64,000 bases of DNA, taken from Galaxea fascicularis. Its lineage: Eukaryota; Cnidaria; Anthozoa; Scleractinia; Euphylliidae. The position numbers and the translations under genes are program-made. Of the stretch, positions 23,394-33,126 are shown in pieces (within the stretch, counting starts at the first letter, position 1; the number at the start of each line of letters is the position of its first letter). A model generated the notes under the pieces. The model was not told the DNA's origin, made no database searches, and saw only the letters and a list, made by a program, of their open reading frames with translations. The stretch is taken from the NCBI GenBank assembly GCA_948470475.1, contig OX419345.1, positions 8,037,090-8,101,089 on the forward strand, in the 5' to 3' direction.

Positions 23394-26183
23394 ATGGACC
23401 GCACTGTAGAAAACGCTGTTCAGGTTATTTTCTATGGAATACTGATTGCACGTTTCCTTCTCAACACCAAACGTAGTCTTAAAGCAATTGAGCTATTGAA
23501 AGAATGCTTGTTTAAAGTCGGCAATTTGTACAAAGACAAGGGAAAACAAACTGACTTTGTCAAAAAAATATACCAAACTGTATATATGCAATTGTTTAGT
23601 GCTTACAACCTGATTAATGACCACACAAGTGCGATCAAATGGGGTACAGAAATGGTGGCCGTGTTGCGTGAGAGTGGCGAAAGTTACGAATTAGAGGGGA
23701 AATTGAGCTTTCAGTTGGCGCAGTTGTACGAGTGGCAAGATAAATATGAAAAAGCAAAAGAGTTTTACATGAACGCACTCTGTATCTCAACAGAAACTTG
23801 CGACAAGGAATTAGAGGGATCATGTTACAAAAGCTTAGGAACTGTCTTTTACTTTCTCGGTAATCATTACAAAGCTGAAGAATATCTTCAGAAAGCACTC
23901 AAAATCCGAATTGAAATGGGAGACAAAGAAGGTGAAGCAGGAGTTTACGGATACCTAGGAACTGTCTATCAGTCTCTCGGTAAATACGGCAAGGCTGAAG
24001 AGTGTCACCAGAAAGCACTTAAAAACCGATTGGTAATGGGAGACAGAAAAGGCGAAGCAGCAGAATATGGAAAGCTAGGAAATGTCTTTTACTTTCTCGG
24101 TAAATATGACAAAGCTGAAGAATATCACGAGCAAGCACTGAAAGTGCTTATTGAAATTGGAGACAAAAATGGTGAAGCAGCAGCAACAGCTTACGGAAAT
24201 TTAGGAAATCTCTTTCACTTTCTCAGCAAACATGACAAGGCTGAAGAACATCTTCAAAAAGCGCTTAAAATCCGGATTGACATTGGAGACAAAGAAGGTG
24301 AAGCAGCAGTTAACAGAAGCCTAGGAACTGTCTTTCGATCTCTCGGAGAATATGACAAGGCTGAAGAATATAATATGAAAGCACTGAAAATCGGAATTCA
24401 AATTGGAGACAAAGAAGGTGAAGCAGCAGCTTGTGGAAACCTAGGAACTGTCTTTCAATCTCTCGGAGAATATGATAAAGCTGAAGAGTATCTTCAGAAA
24501 GCACTCAAACTCCGAATTGAAATGGGACACAAAAACGGTGAAACAACAGCCTACGGAAATCTAGGAGATCTCTATTATTCTCAGGGCGAATATTCTAAGG
24601 CCAAAGAATATTACGAGAACGCTCTTTTTCTGGCTCACAAGATAGGCCACATTGAACTGCAATTTACTAACCACCTAAACCTTGCATGGGTGGCTTTTAA
24701 CCTGACTGGAGACTTACATGAAGCGGTTCCCGGTCTCCTCAAAACCATTGAGAAGTCCGAGAAAATGCGAAGTTTTTTAGAAGGCAATGATAACTTTAAG
24801 ATCACTTCTTTAGACGTGCACGTGTTCCCCTACAAATCGCTCAGTAAGCTGTTTTCTCTCATCAGGAAATTTAATGAAGCACTCTACGTAACAGAGCTCG
24901 CACGTGCTAGAGCCCTGGCTGACATGATGTCCGATCAGTACTCCGTGGAGCAAGAAATAACCGAAGACCCACAGTCATGGGTTGGCATTGAAAGCATTAT
25001 CACAAAAGAATTTGACTCTGATTGTCTGTACGTCTCTTACTACGGTGAAGACTTATTTCTGTGGATTATTAAGGCAAACAAACCGGTAGTTTTCCGGAGA
25101 AAAAGCGTTATAGATTGTCTGAGTGTAAATGGAGCGAAAAATGTGGATAAATGTTTTGGTGACATTTCCTTGAGAATTTTTCCTACTTTACTAACATGCC
25201 AAGTCCACTGCGAAGATCGATCACTGTTTCCTTCAAACGCTACCGGTTCCTTGGCACCTTCTCGTCCCGTAGAGGAAGACGAAGGCGAAGACGAAATAAA
25301 AGACCAGTATTCTGAACCACCAAGTCTCAGCCAATGTCACAAGATGATCATTGATCCTGTGGCCGATTTACTTGACCAACCTGAGATCATCATTGTTCCT
25401 GAGGGTCCCTTGTTTAAAGTACCGTTTGCGGCGTTAAAGGATGCAAATGAGAAGTATTTATCCGAGTCTTTTAGCCGGATCCGGGTTGTACCTTCTCTGA
25501 TGACCCTAAAGCTCATCCAGGATAGCCCTGAAGATTATCACAGCCAGACCGGTGCACTGATAGTCGGTGATCCCGAGGTTGGTGACGTGATGTACAAAAG
25601 AAGGTTTGATCGGATTCGTCCATTACCTTGTGCGAGAGAAGAAGCAGAGATGATTGGACGTCTGCTTGGAGTCCAGCCTCTTATTGGAGAGCACGCAACA
25701 AAGGAGGCAGTTCTTCGGGACATGCCGGCAATGAGTCTGATCCATTTTGCTGCACACGGTGACGCCGAAAGAGGAGAAATTGCTCTTGCTCCTTCGCGAC
25801 CTTTTCACGGTACTCCACAAGAAAATGATTACCTGTTAACAATGGCGGAAGTTGCAAAAGTTCGTCTGAGGGCCAAACTTGTTATTCTTAGCTGCTGTCA
25901 TAGTGCACAAGGAGAAATCAGATCAGAAGGAGTCGTTGGAATCGCACGAGCCTTCTTAGGGTCCGGTGCACGTTCTGTGTTGGTTGCCCTGTGGGCTATA
26001 GACGACGAAGCAACAATGAAGTTCATGAGTCGTTTCTACGAGCACCTTTTTGGTGGGGAAAGTGCCAGTGAATCTCTTCACCAGGCCATGAAGTGGATGA
26101 GAAGTAACCGTTTTTCTAACGTGAGAGAGTGGGCGCCTTTTATGTTGATTGGTGATAACGTGACGTTTGGTTTCAAAAAGTAA
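23394..26183 (+). CDS. TPR-CHAT protein: eight TPR repeats plus C-terminal CHAT caspase-like domain, 929 aa
   Basis: One uninterrupted reading frame. Residues 1-99 are helical-looking and possibly degenerate TPR; residues 100-421 are eight consecutive repeats of 40 residues (one has 2 extra) with the TPR pattern of LG, Y, KAEEY and AL; residues 422-645 are a linker with an acidic patch near 627-634; residues 650-929 are a CHAT domain. The expected His/Cys dyad is present: H788 in IHFAAHG and C835 in LSCCHSAQG, so peptidase activity is plausible. CHAT is related to caspases and separase; TPRs normally bind partner proteins. The substrate and pathway cannot be read from sequence. The frame is open further upstream but only from a TTG; the first ATG is 23394, with good context (GGTATGG). 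A pyrimidine tract and TAG at 23361-23373 look like a splice acceptor, so a 5' non-coding exon is likely. It may be a recent duplicate or retrocopy, given the absence of introns in the coding part. Confidence 0.9.
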   Translation: MDRTVENAVQVIFYGILIARFLLNTKRSLKAIELLKECLFKVGNLYKDKGKQTDFVKKIYQTVYMQLFSAYNLINDHTSAIKWGTEMVAVLRESGESYELEGKLSFQLAQLYEWQDKYEKAKEFYMNALCISTETCDKELEGSCYKSLGTVFYFLGNHYKAEEYLQKALKIRIEMGDKEGEAGVYGYLGTVYQSLGKYGKAEECHQKALKNRLVMGDRKGEAAEYGKLGNVFYFLGKYDKAEEYHEQALKVLIEIGDKNGEAAATAYGNLGNLFHFLSKHDKAEEHLQKALKIRIDIGDKEGEAAVNRSLGTVFRSLGEYDKAEEYNMKALKIGIQIGDKEGEAAACGNLGTVFQSLGEYDKAEEYLQKALKLRIEMGHKNGETTAYGNLGDLYYSQGEYSKAKEYYENALFLAHKIGHIELQFTNHLNLAWVAFNLTGDLHEAVPGLLKTIEKSEKMRSFLEGNDNFKITSLDVHVFPYKSLSKLFSLIRKFNEALYVTELARARALADMMSDQYSVEQEITEDPQSWVGIESIITKEFDSDCLYVSYYGEDLFLWIIKANKPVVFRRKSVIDCLSVNGAKNVDKCFGDISLRIFPTLLTCQVHCEDRSLFPSNATGSLAPSRPVEEDEGEDEIKDQYSEPPSLSQCHKMIIDPVADLLDQPEIIIVPEGPLFKVPFAALKDANEKYLSESFSRIRVVPSLMTLKLIQDSPEDYHSQTGALIVGDPEVGDVMYKRRFDRIRPLPCAREEAEMIGRLLGVQPLIGEHATKEAVLRDMPAMSLIHFAAHGDAERGEIALAPSRPFHGTPQENDYLLTMAEVAKVRLRAKLVILSCCHSAQGEIRSEGVVGIARAFLGSGARSVLVALWAIDDEATMKFMSRFYEHLFGGESASESLHQAMKWMRSNRFSNVREWAPFMLIGDNVTFGFKK
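23691..24656 (+). repeat. In-frame tandem array: eight 120-bp TPR-coding units
   Basis: This is the DNA behind the TPR region of the TPR-CHAT gene: eight units of 120 bp (the fifth is 126 bp), 966 bp in all. Neighbouring units share long near-identical stretches, for example around GACAAAGAAGGTGAAGCAGC and GCTGAAGAATATC. Such likeness at the DNA level suggests recent unit duplication or gene conversion rather than ancient TPR divergence. Unit number could vary between alleles or be collapsed in assemblies. Confidence 0.9.
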
Positions 26184-26392
26184 AAGCAGGTACAACGGCT
26201 TGTTCGATGGCGACCATTTAAACTGATGAAACGCACATATATTTTTTGCGAACTGCAGTTTGCGTTTAGGATAGTGAACTCAGGACTTACAATGTAAATT
26301 GACCACCGTACAGGGATTCTAAAAGCTGAGGTTTCGAGCGTTGCAACTCCTCCAACGACGCAGCACCAGAGTTTCTTTAGAAACTAATCCCC

Positions 26393-26600
26393 TTACTCCC
26401 TACATCTACTGGCCATGGTCGTATAGAGCCTGCGCAGGTGGCTGGGCACCTTGGCGGACCCAATAGCAAACAAGGCGGACTGATTAGAGTCAGATAGAGT
26501 GTTCCAGACACTGTTTCCTGAGGCAGTCCATTCCATACTCGAGTTGTTCTTGGTAAAAAAGTCAAAGGCTCCTATGAGCCAGCTCATGGATATGGAACAT
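26393..26600 (-). pseudogene. Non-LTR retrotransposon remnant (reverse transcriptase C-terminal tail)
   Basis: The minus strand reads FLPRTTRVWNGLPQETVSG, the near-terminal motif of CR1/L2-type reverse transcriptase ORFs (pattern FxxRTxRxWNxLP). The flanking frames fit only after a shift, so it is broken. The adjoining tail (TTTCTAAAGAAAC, GTGGTCAATTTAC) recurs at 47.2-47.37 kb. Confidence 0.6.
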
Positions 26601-26897
26601 GACAATACTTTGAATCTACAACAACTTTATTTTCTAAAAAGATATGTGCAAGAAACCTGTACATTCGTTTGTGTTTTGTGGAAGCACATCCTTTTCAGAC
26701 ACACCTCTTGGTAAAAGGACTGTTTACGCGCTAATATTTTCCGTAAAATTACGCAGTTGATTGACAGGCGTCAGAAGCATTACATTAGACGAAATTGACA
26801 GACGTAAGTAATTTGAACCGGCGATGGTGCACAAATATGCAAATTTGTACACGGACTGATTGCTTTGTTAAGAAGTGTAACAGGCAAGTTAATAACT

Positions 26898-27039
26898 ACT
26901 TAATAACCGAGAGTGAGGTCGTTACGGGAAAATCTCAAACTGAGGCCTTGCCGTATTGACCGAGCGAAAGCGAGGTCAATACAGCTAGGCCGAGGTTTGA
27001 GATTTTCCCGTAACGACCGAACGGTCGAGGTTATTAAGT
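26898..27039. repeat. Palindromic repeat with ACTTAATAACC arms
   Basis: Arms ACTTAATAACCGAGAGTGAG and AAACGACCG..GGTTATTAAGT pair over about 60 bp, centred on GAGCGAAAGCGAGGTC. Outside it, TTATTATATGGCTA (27042) and TAGCCATATAATAA (27372) form a second, wider inverted pair. A diverged relative, including TTATTATATGGC, lies at 52024-52175. Confidence 0.65.
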
Positions 27040-28440
27040 TGTTTATTATATGGCTAACATAACGGTTCTAAGGGGAAAAAAAATTAGTTCAAGCACAAGT
27101 CATCGCTTCACGGTAATCTATTCATTAATTTTTCCAAACTCAGGTCAAACGTTTCACTAACAGTTTTCCTGGTCGTGTTTTCAGTTTTTTGCTCCAGAGG
27201 CACCAATTTTCAATGTAAATAAAACAAATGTGGCCTTTGGATGACTTTTTGTTGTTTTTGTTCCTAATTTGCATTGTCCGTAATCGACCCGTGGGCATTA
27301 CGGGAGAATAATGCCCTAGCGCTTCGTTTCGCTTAGCCAATCAGAGCGCGCGTTATATCGTATACAAACACTAGCCATATAATAAAGTTTCTTACTGGTC
27401 GACGGCTCATTTCAAGTTAGTTTTATAAACGTTTTTGGTCGTAATAAAATTTCCGACTATTCTGAATGCGAGATAACATCACATTATTTTGTGAAAGTCC
27501 TGAGCGAAATTAGTCACGCTTTACAGTCACAATGTTTTTGAGCGATTCGGGGTCCGGCATAAAACTTTTGCTTTGTAAGGTGAGATATTCAATCCATCTA
27601 TTTATGCTTTGTGCTACAATTAACTTGACTTTCCAAATATTTTGTTGTTCGAACAGATTAGCTGTTATAGCTACTTGTCCGACCAAATTATATCCTCACA
27701 GAGAAAAATATTTGCAGGCTGGTGGTCTTTGTGTTTTTGTCGAATGTTGACAAAAAGTGTCATACTGATCGTTTAAGCCAAGGGATATAGCCTCTCTAAA
27801 CAAGATCATATTTGCAATCGAGCGTTCACCATGAAAAGCGTGTCTTCAAAAATACTTCATTACGCACCTTCTTAAATCGATCGTATGTTGCTCATAATTC
27901 AAATGCGTTGCTTGCCAGAATTCGGTTTTTTGGCTAGAAAGTCTTTCTCCTGTTTCCTTTTTTTTGCCGATTTTCTTCATTATTCCTTCTTCCATCATAT
28001 TGTGGCAAAAAATTTTCGATTACTACTGTCCCATGTACCGCACAGTGATAAGCTTTATAGTGGCTTTTGCGATATCTCGAAGTTCACTTTCGCTGCTCTG
28101 AAGATTTCAAAGTTCAATTCTCGCAGCTCGTGCTCTTCATCTTATTAACTTTATCTGATCACTGATCCTTAAACAAAATAGACCTTTGTTGAGTTGGAAA
28201 ATCGAAACGAAAAACCGACGCCATGAACATTAAACACGTAAACAATATCTGCAGAGCAAAATACTCCGCCTTTGTACTACACCCTGAAATTTGCAAACGT
28301 TGGACCCGAAGAAGACTAAGGAGACAAAAGCAATACTTACCAGGGGAGGGACCGGGGGAAAGTTTAATGAATAAATTAATCAGAATCGAGTGAGTGAGTG
28401 AACGAATGAGTAATCCTCTGAGTGAGTGAGGGAAATTCAG

Positions 28441-28816
28441 ACCCACAACAAAACCTCATGGCATGATCATGACTACGTCATCCATGAGCTAAAAAAGGGA
28501 CTGAAGGCTAGGATATTTGATTGGGGTGGTAACACAGATGATGTCTTCTTGAAACTATTGGAGGTAATCTCAATTAATATAGTTCAGTTTTTATTAGCAT
28601 TGATTCATACAACGTTTTATAATAACATATATCGTCAAGGAATTGTAAAGAAGGATTTGGTTTGGGTTTTCGTAGCGCAAATGTAGAACATATTGTATCA
28701 ATGCAATTCCTTTATCCTCAAATGTTTTGGCTCCAGAGAAGGTGTCTTTGAATCTCTCAAAAACTGATGATATAAGTAATTTCAGCCAGAATTTGTTACT
28801 CCTGTTGTTCATGCAC
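28441..28816 (+). CDS. Two candidate coding exons of unknown identity
   Basis: 28441-28563 is open and ends GAG before GTAATC; it encodes HDYVIHELKKGLKARIF and then DWGGNTDDVFLKLLE. A second open block, about 28736-28814, can follow in phase after an AG and ends CAG before GTAAAA; it encodes KVSLNLSKTDDISNF. The composition looks protein-like, but the first acceptor lacks a pyrimidine tract, no start or flanking exons were found and no family was recognised. The antisense frame of the second block is also open, so this could be transposon-derived or chance. Confidence 0.25.
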
Positions 28817-29609
28817 AGTCAGGTAAAAATTAATCACGATATTTCTGAGTTCGCCAATTATATCTTCAGTTCACCATCGACCGCCTAAGCGATGTTTTCG
28901 AGAACAGTGGTTGTGCTCTCTATGCTTGAAAGAGTGGTATTGGGCATCAATTTTCTATGCAAAACCTTGACGGGCGTGCAAGGAACGAATGGGTTTCATC
29001 TATCTCATCTTTTTTGCTAACACCTTAGCGTAGTTTTCCCTTACTGAGCATAAGGCCTAGAGCTTCTTTATAAGCTGTTGAACACGTTTTGACTACATCC
29101 CTCTCACATGAATTCACCCTTTGCCGTGGCAGGGTTTAGTCTAAATTTCTTTATTTAGAGGTAGTTTAGCTATCTTGATCGAATTCAGTCACATTTTGTT
29201 TAATTTACTTGACATTTTAGAAACTAGTTAAATCATCGAGATGGTCAATCAAATATGCCAGCAATACAAAGGAATGACGTCACATGACATAACTTTGGAC
29301 ATGTGACCATTTTATCTCGTAGGGAAAGTTACAATATGGCGACAAATTATCCCCCTCCCCCCCCCCCAACATACCCACTCTTGGTCCACGGGTTAAAACG
29401 TTATTAGGATTAGTATGCATCACTAACATCCCAAAGTATTGACACATTGCAGTACACGAGGGGATATTTTCCCTCAGCCCCACCACCTGAGTGGTTCCTG
29501 CTACTTCAGGTTCGTATGCACGTGTGGCAGCGCTGAATTTCAGTAATCAAAGTGCCTATAAGCCATTGAGCATAAACCACTCGGGAGTATAAAGTTTTGA
29601 TTCCTTTAT

Positions 29610-29840
29610 TAGAAAACGTTGCTGGAAGCTCCAAAAGAGAGGCGTGACACTTGCATTACATTGTACGCATGACAAGTCTTCGGTGGGATGAAATTAATTG
29701 GAACAGTGCTCTTTAAAACCAAATGTATCGGTAGCGCTTGACCAGTATCCCAGACAAAATTATTAAAACAACTGAGTTTCTCCTCTTTTGTATCTTTCGT
29801 TAGTCTCTTGTAGTCTCTTGATGAAATTTGCTCTGTCATT
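29610..29840. repeat. Old dispersed repeat, uninterrupted relative of the 62.29-63.0 kb copy
   Basis: It shares GGAAGCTCCAAAAG, CATTACATTGTAC and CCCAGACAAAATTATTAAAA, in order, with 62310-63000, where a 561-bp element interrupts it. This gives the empty-site reference for that insertion. Confidence 0.6.
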
Positions 29841-30008
29841 TAGCCGTTGTCATGATCGTAAAACACCAGAAAACGAGTGCTTAAAAACACGTGCAAATCA
29901 GACATGCGCTGTGCACTTGTAGCTAAACATACATGCGTGAGAGTAACGAGAGAGAGCACTGGGAACGAAAACACAGGTTATCACATAATTCGTGAGCATT
30001 TCCAGAGT

Positions 30009-30384
30009 TAGCCTGAGTATCAGGCCCTATCGGGGAAGTGGGCACGAGGGGAAGGAAGAGGAGAAGGGCCTGACACAAAGCCATTGATTCGCTTGTGTCC
30101 AACATCCAGATTCTGGGTGTTACGCTAATTGGTCAAAAGACAATAAGAAACGCCACGTGAGTCAGCCGGAAGTCAAGCTTCCAGCCCAGGGCTTACAGAT
30201 GCCATATTGAAGTTTACTCTCATGACACATGACAGTTACCGGAAGTGATTTTGATTGGCTAATTATAACACGCACTGTGTGGGGGTGGAAGGCTTCTGCG
30301 AAGCTGTTTGTGTCAGGCGTTTCTTCCTTCGCTTTCTCGCTCTTTTTGCCTTCCCCACCCTAGAAACGCCTGACACTCAGGCTA
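30009..30384. mobile_element. TAGCCTG-family TIR element with 9-bp target duplication (8/9)
   Basis: Ends TAGCCTGAGTATCAGGC and GCCTGACACTCAGGCTA. Flanks TTCCAGAGT (30000-30008) and TTCCAGAGC (30385-30393) match at 8 of 9 positions. The interior is non-coding. It has the same terminal motif as the 12.4-kb element. Confidence 0.8.
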
Positions 30385-32557
30385 TTCCAGAGCGTAATGC
30401 CTGGCTTTCCTGAACATTTGTTCTCACTGGATTTCTTTTTACTTTAAAGCCTTAAAAGCAGATACTTTTCGATCTTGTTCAATAAAAAATCAAGGACTTT
30501 CAAGGACCCAAAACGAAACTCAAGTACTTTCAAGGCCTTGAAATTCAAGGGTTTTCAAGACGCGTACGAACCCCGTTACTCGCTGCGAAGCGCTGAAGGT
30601 ACCGCTATAACCGGGACATGAGATTTCCATAACAGATTTTCATTCTATTCACATTTAAAGCTTCATACACATATACATAACACTGAAAACTGGAGAAACT
30701 AATACTGTCACAACTACCGTATAATTAACGTTCTGAACAATTACATCGATTAAAGTTAACGGATCCTGTACAACCGAAAAACTTCCAAAAACATAGTGGC
30801 AAACCCAGTTGAAACTTTATTCAGTTTTGACTGAATAAATTGAAATTGACAATAGGCGATAAAAACCTCTGAAATGCTACAAATCATTTTTAGTCTCATT
30901 GCTAAGTAATAGTCAATGCCAAAACGAAAAAGGCAGACATTTTCAACAACCCAACACCATTTCCAGTCATAATAGCCAGAAGGAAGAAATAAGCCCAAGC
31001 GGGATACTCGAGATGCGCGCGGCCTTTCCGCGTCAGACGTGAGAAAGTACTTGTCATTCGTTTACCGCTGATCGATTTATGAGAAAAAAGAAAGACCGTT
31101 TTAGCCTAGAAGGTCAAAACATAAATTGTACATATAATGTATTTACACGGCTGAACGCCTCTTGGCATTCATCTCCGACAAAGCGGTGATCAGATGACTT
31201 TCGCAATCGTGCGTTTTACTGCCCTTCGGACAAACCTGTTTACCGGGTAGTTCTCAAATCTACTTGGTCCGCGTAAACGTGTCTAATCGCGTGCAAAGCT
31301 CCGGACACACTAGCCGGCTTTGTTGTCATCGACACCTTGTTTGGCAGGTTTTCTTTTTCCCGCCCACAGATTTGTTCAGTGTTCGACTGACATCACAGGT
31401 TTACGAAAGTCACAGAAACGCCGCTTTGTATAATTTCAATTGACTTAAATATTGATTATTCAATTCACTATGTACACTGGCAACCTCAAAAGCTACCACC
31501 TGAAATAATTCCGTTACAATCAGTTCTTTAAATACAACTCATTTTATATATTAACATGTAATATTGCACTATAATTTGTGATTTGAACCAAGGAATATTA
31601 GTACTTCATCTTGTTTGATCGAGTGCGCGAGTGTACAATTCTCAAACAGTTAGTCTTTGGGTCGTACCCAGGCGCCGCTTTCCTACACGACCTTTCCGGG
31701 TGGGAACATCCAAAAGGTGTTTGGGTACGAGGAAGTCTGGATTTCAAATTCTCAAACATTATCACAACCAAATATTAATCGCTCACAGGAATGACATAGA
31801 CGCTGAAAATGACTTCAGCTCAAAGGTCAAAGCCTTCTTGAAATTTTTTAACACAGGTATAAAAGCAAAAAGCAAGGCAGTTTAAGAGAAGACATGTTCT
31901 CTGTGTGAAGCACTCAAGCCAAAGTTTACCACTGAACGTGGAGTCCGCTCATAAAACCTGGCAGGTAATAACGTTTTGCGTCTGACTGTTCTGTGAATCG
32001 CTTTGTGACTCGCATCGGGACGATCAAACTAACTTGTTAAATTTATTAACAAGACACAAAAGTTGAATAATCAAATTTGCTAGTGCGCGCTAGCGGCCAA
32101 GCTAAATAGCAAGCTTAGTCGATTTCTCTGTAATTACAGACCGAAAAATTTAGCGCAACCTCTCAGATGAGTTTTTGGCTCAAAAATCTGCCATACTGTT
32201 TGCCGCACCAACAGAATAGTCATTTTACTGCTCACCCTCCAATATCGACACACTGATTCCGACCTAATACACAACTATAAGCCTTCAAAGTTGGCTCTTC
32301 GCAAAAGTAATGGTAAAAAATACACTCTTCAAAGGTAAAATAAAAAAAAGAGAGAGTAAAACCGTTAAGGATGGACATCATCCGAATTCCTTGTATAATC
32401 CATATTTCTCTGTACAAACAAAAGTAAACTATGTACACAAACCACGACCACTAACGTCCAATGAACACGTCGAATTTCAGTGGCCTCAAATGTAATTGAA
32501 ATCGAGAAAAGACTTTCAAAATCCGCAACAAATAACCAGACATACCATAAAAAAAGG

Positions 32558-32997
32558 CCGTGTCTAAATGACCGGCAGCCCGGCAGCCCAGCCAAGGTTC
32601 TAAAAACACTAAAAGACTGGCAGTCCGATATTTCCTTGACAAGCTCAGCAGAATTGAGCTAAACTATAACATTTCAGTTCTACAAATGACTGCATTTACA
32701 GACTTAACTATCGAAGTAACCGTTAAGAAAACGCTGTAGTTTTATTAATAAAAACTATCAAAATACAAATTGTCTAGATGACCGGCAGTCGGTCATAATC
32801 TTCAAGCTTAATACAAACGTTCATATCCTCGCAACTCCTAGCCCTAATCCTTAACCTAAAACATCCTTAATCTCCCCGTAGTACCAAGTCTAAAGATAAC
32901 AAGGCCCTTGAAAGGAAACCCAAGTCGGACTGCCCACCATAATGATGATTTAACGCTGGATTCGGAATTTGACCGGCTGCCGGTCATTTAGACAGCT
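32558..32997. mobile_element. Foldback element with TCTAAATGACCGGCAG arms
   Basis: TGTCTAAATGACCGGCAGCC near 32561 is inverted at 32968-32996 (GGCTGCCGGTCATTTAGACA). A third copy of the motif (GTCTAGATGACCGGCAGTCGG) lies inside near 32772, so the element may be composite. It ends about 130 bp from the PDE11 stop codon. Confidence 0.65.
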
Positions 32998-33126
32998 CGT
33001 AAAAAAAAAAAAAAACTCCAACTATGCGAAGTAAACAAATTTACGTCCGGCAGAATACTAATTATATTCTGAAAGGTAACATATCAATTTGGCATAACAT
33101 ACAACAAACAAATGGCACCAGAAGTT

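Larger units (their letters stand above)
26184..33126. other. Intergenic region between TPR-CHAT and PDE11 genes
   Basis: No well-supported gene. It contains retroelement debris (about 26288-26605), foldback elements (26898-27039 within 27041-27388-style termini), weak candidate exons (28441-28816), an older repeat (29610-29840), a TAGCCTG-family element (30009-30384), a TCAAGGACTTT fragment (30485-30575) and a foldback element (32558-32997). The TPR-CHAT 3' UTR and the PDE11 3' UTR lie at its two edges. Confidence 0.55.

Noticed and set aside
29330..29370. C-rich run as a regulatory G-quadruplex
   Set aside because: A single C run without four spaced tracts; no support beyond composition.
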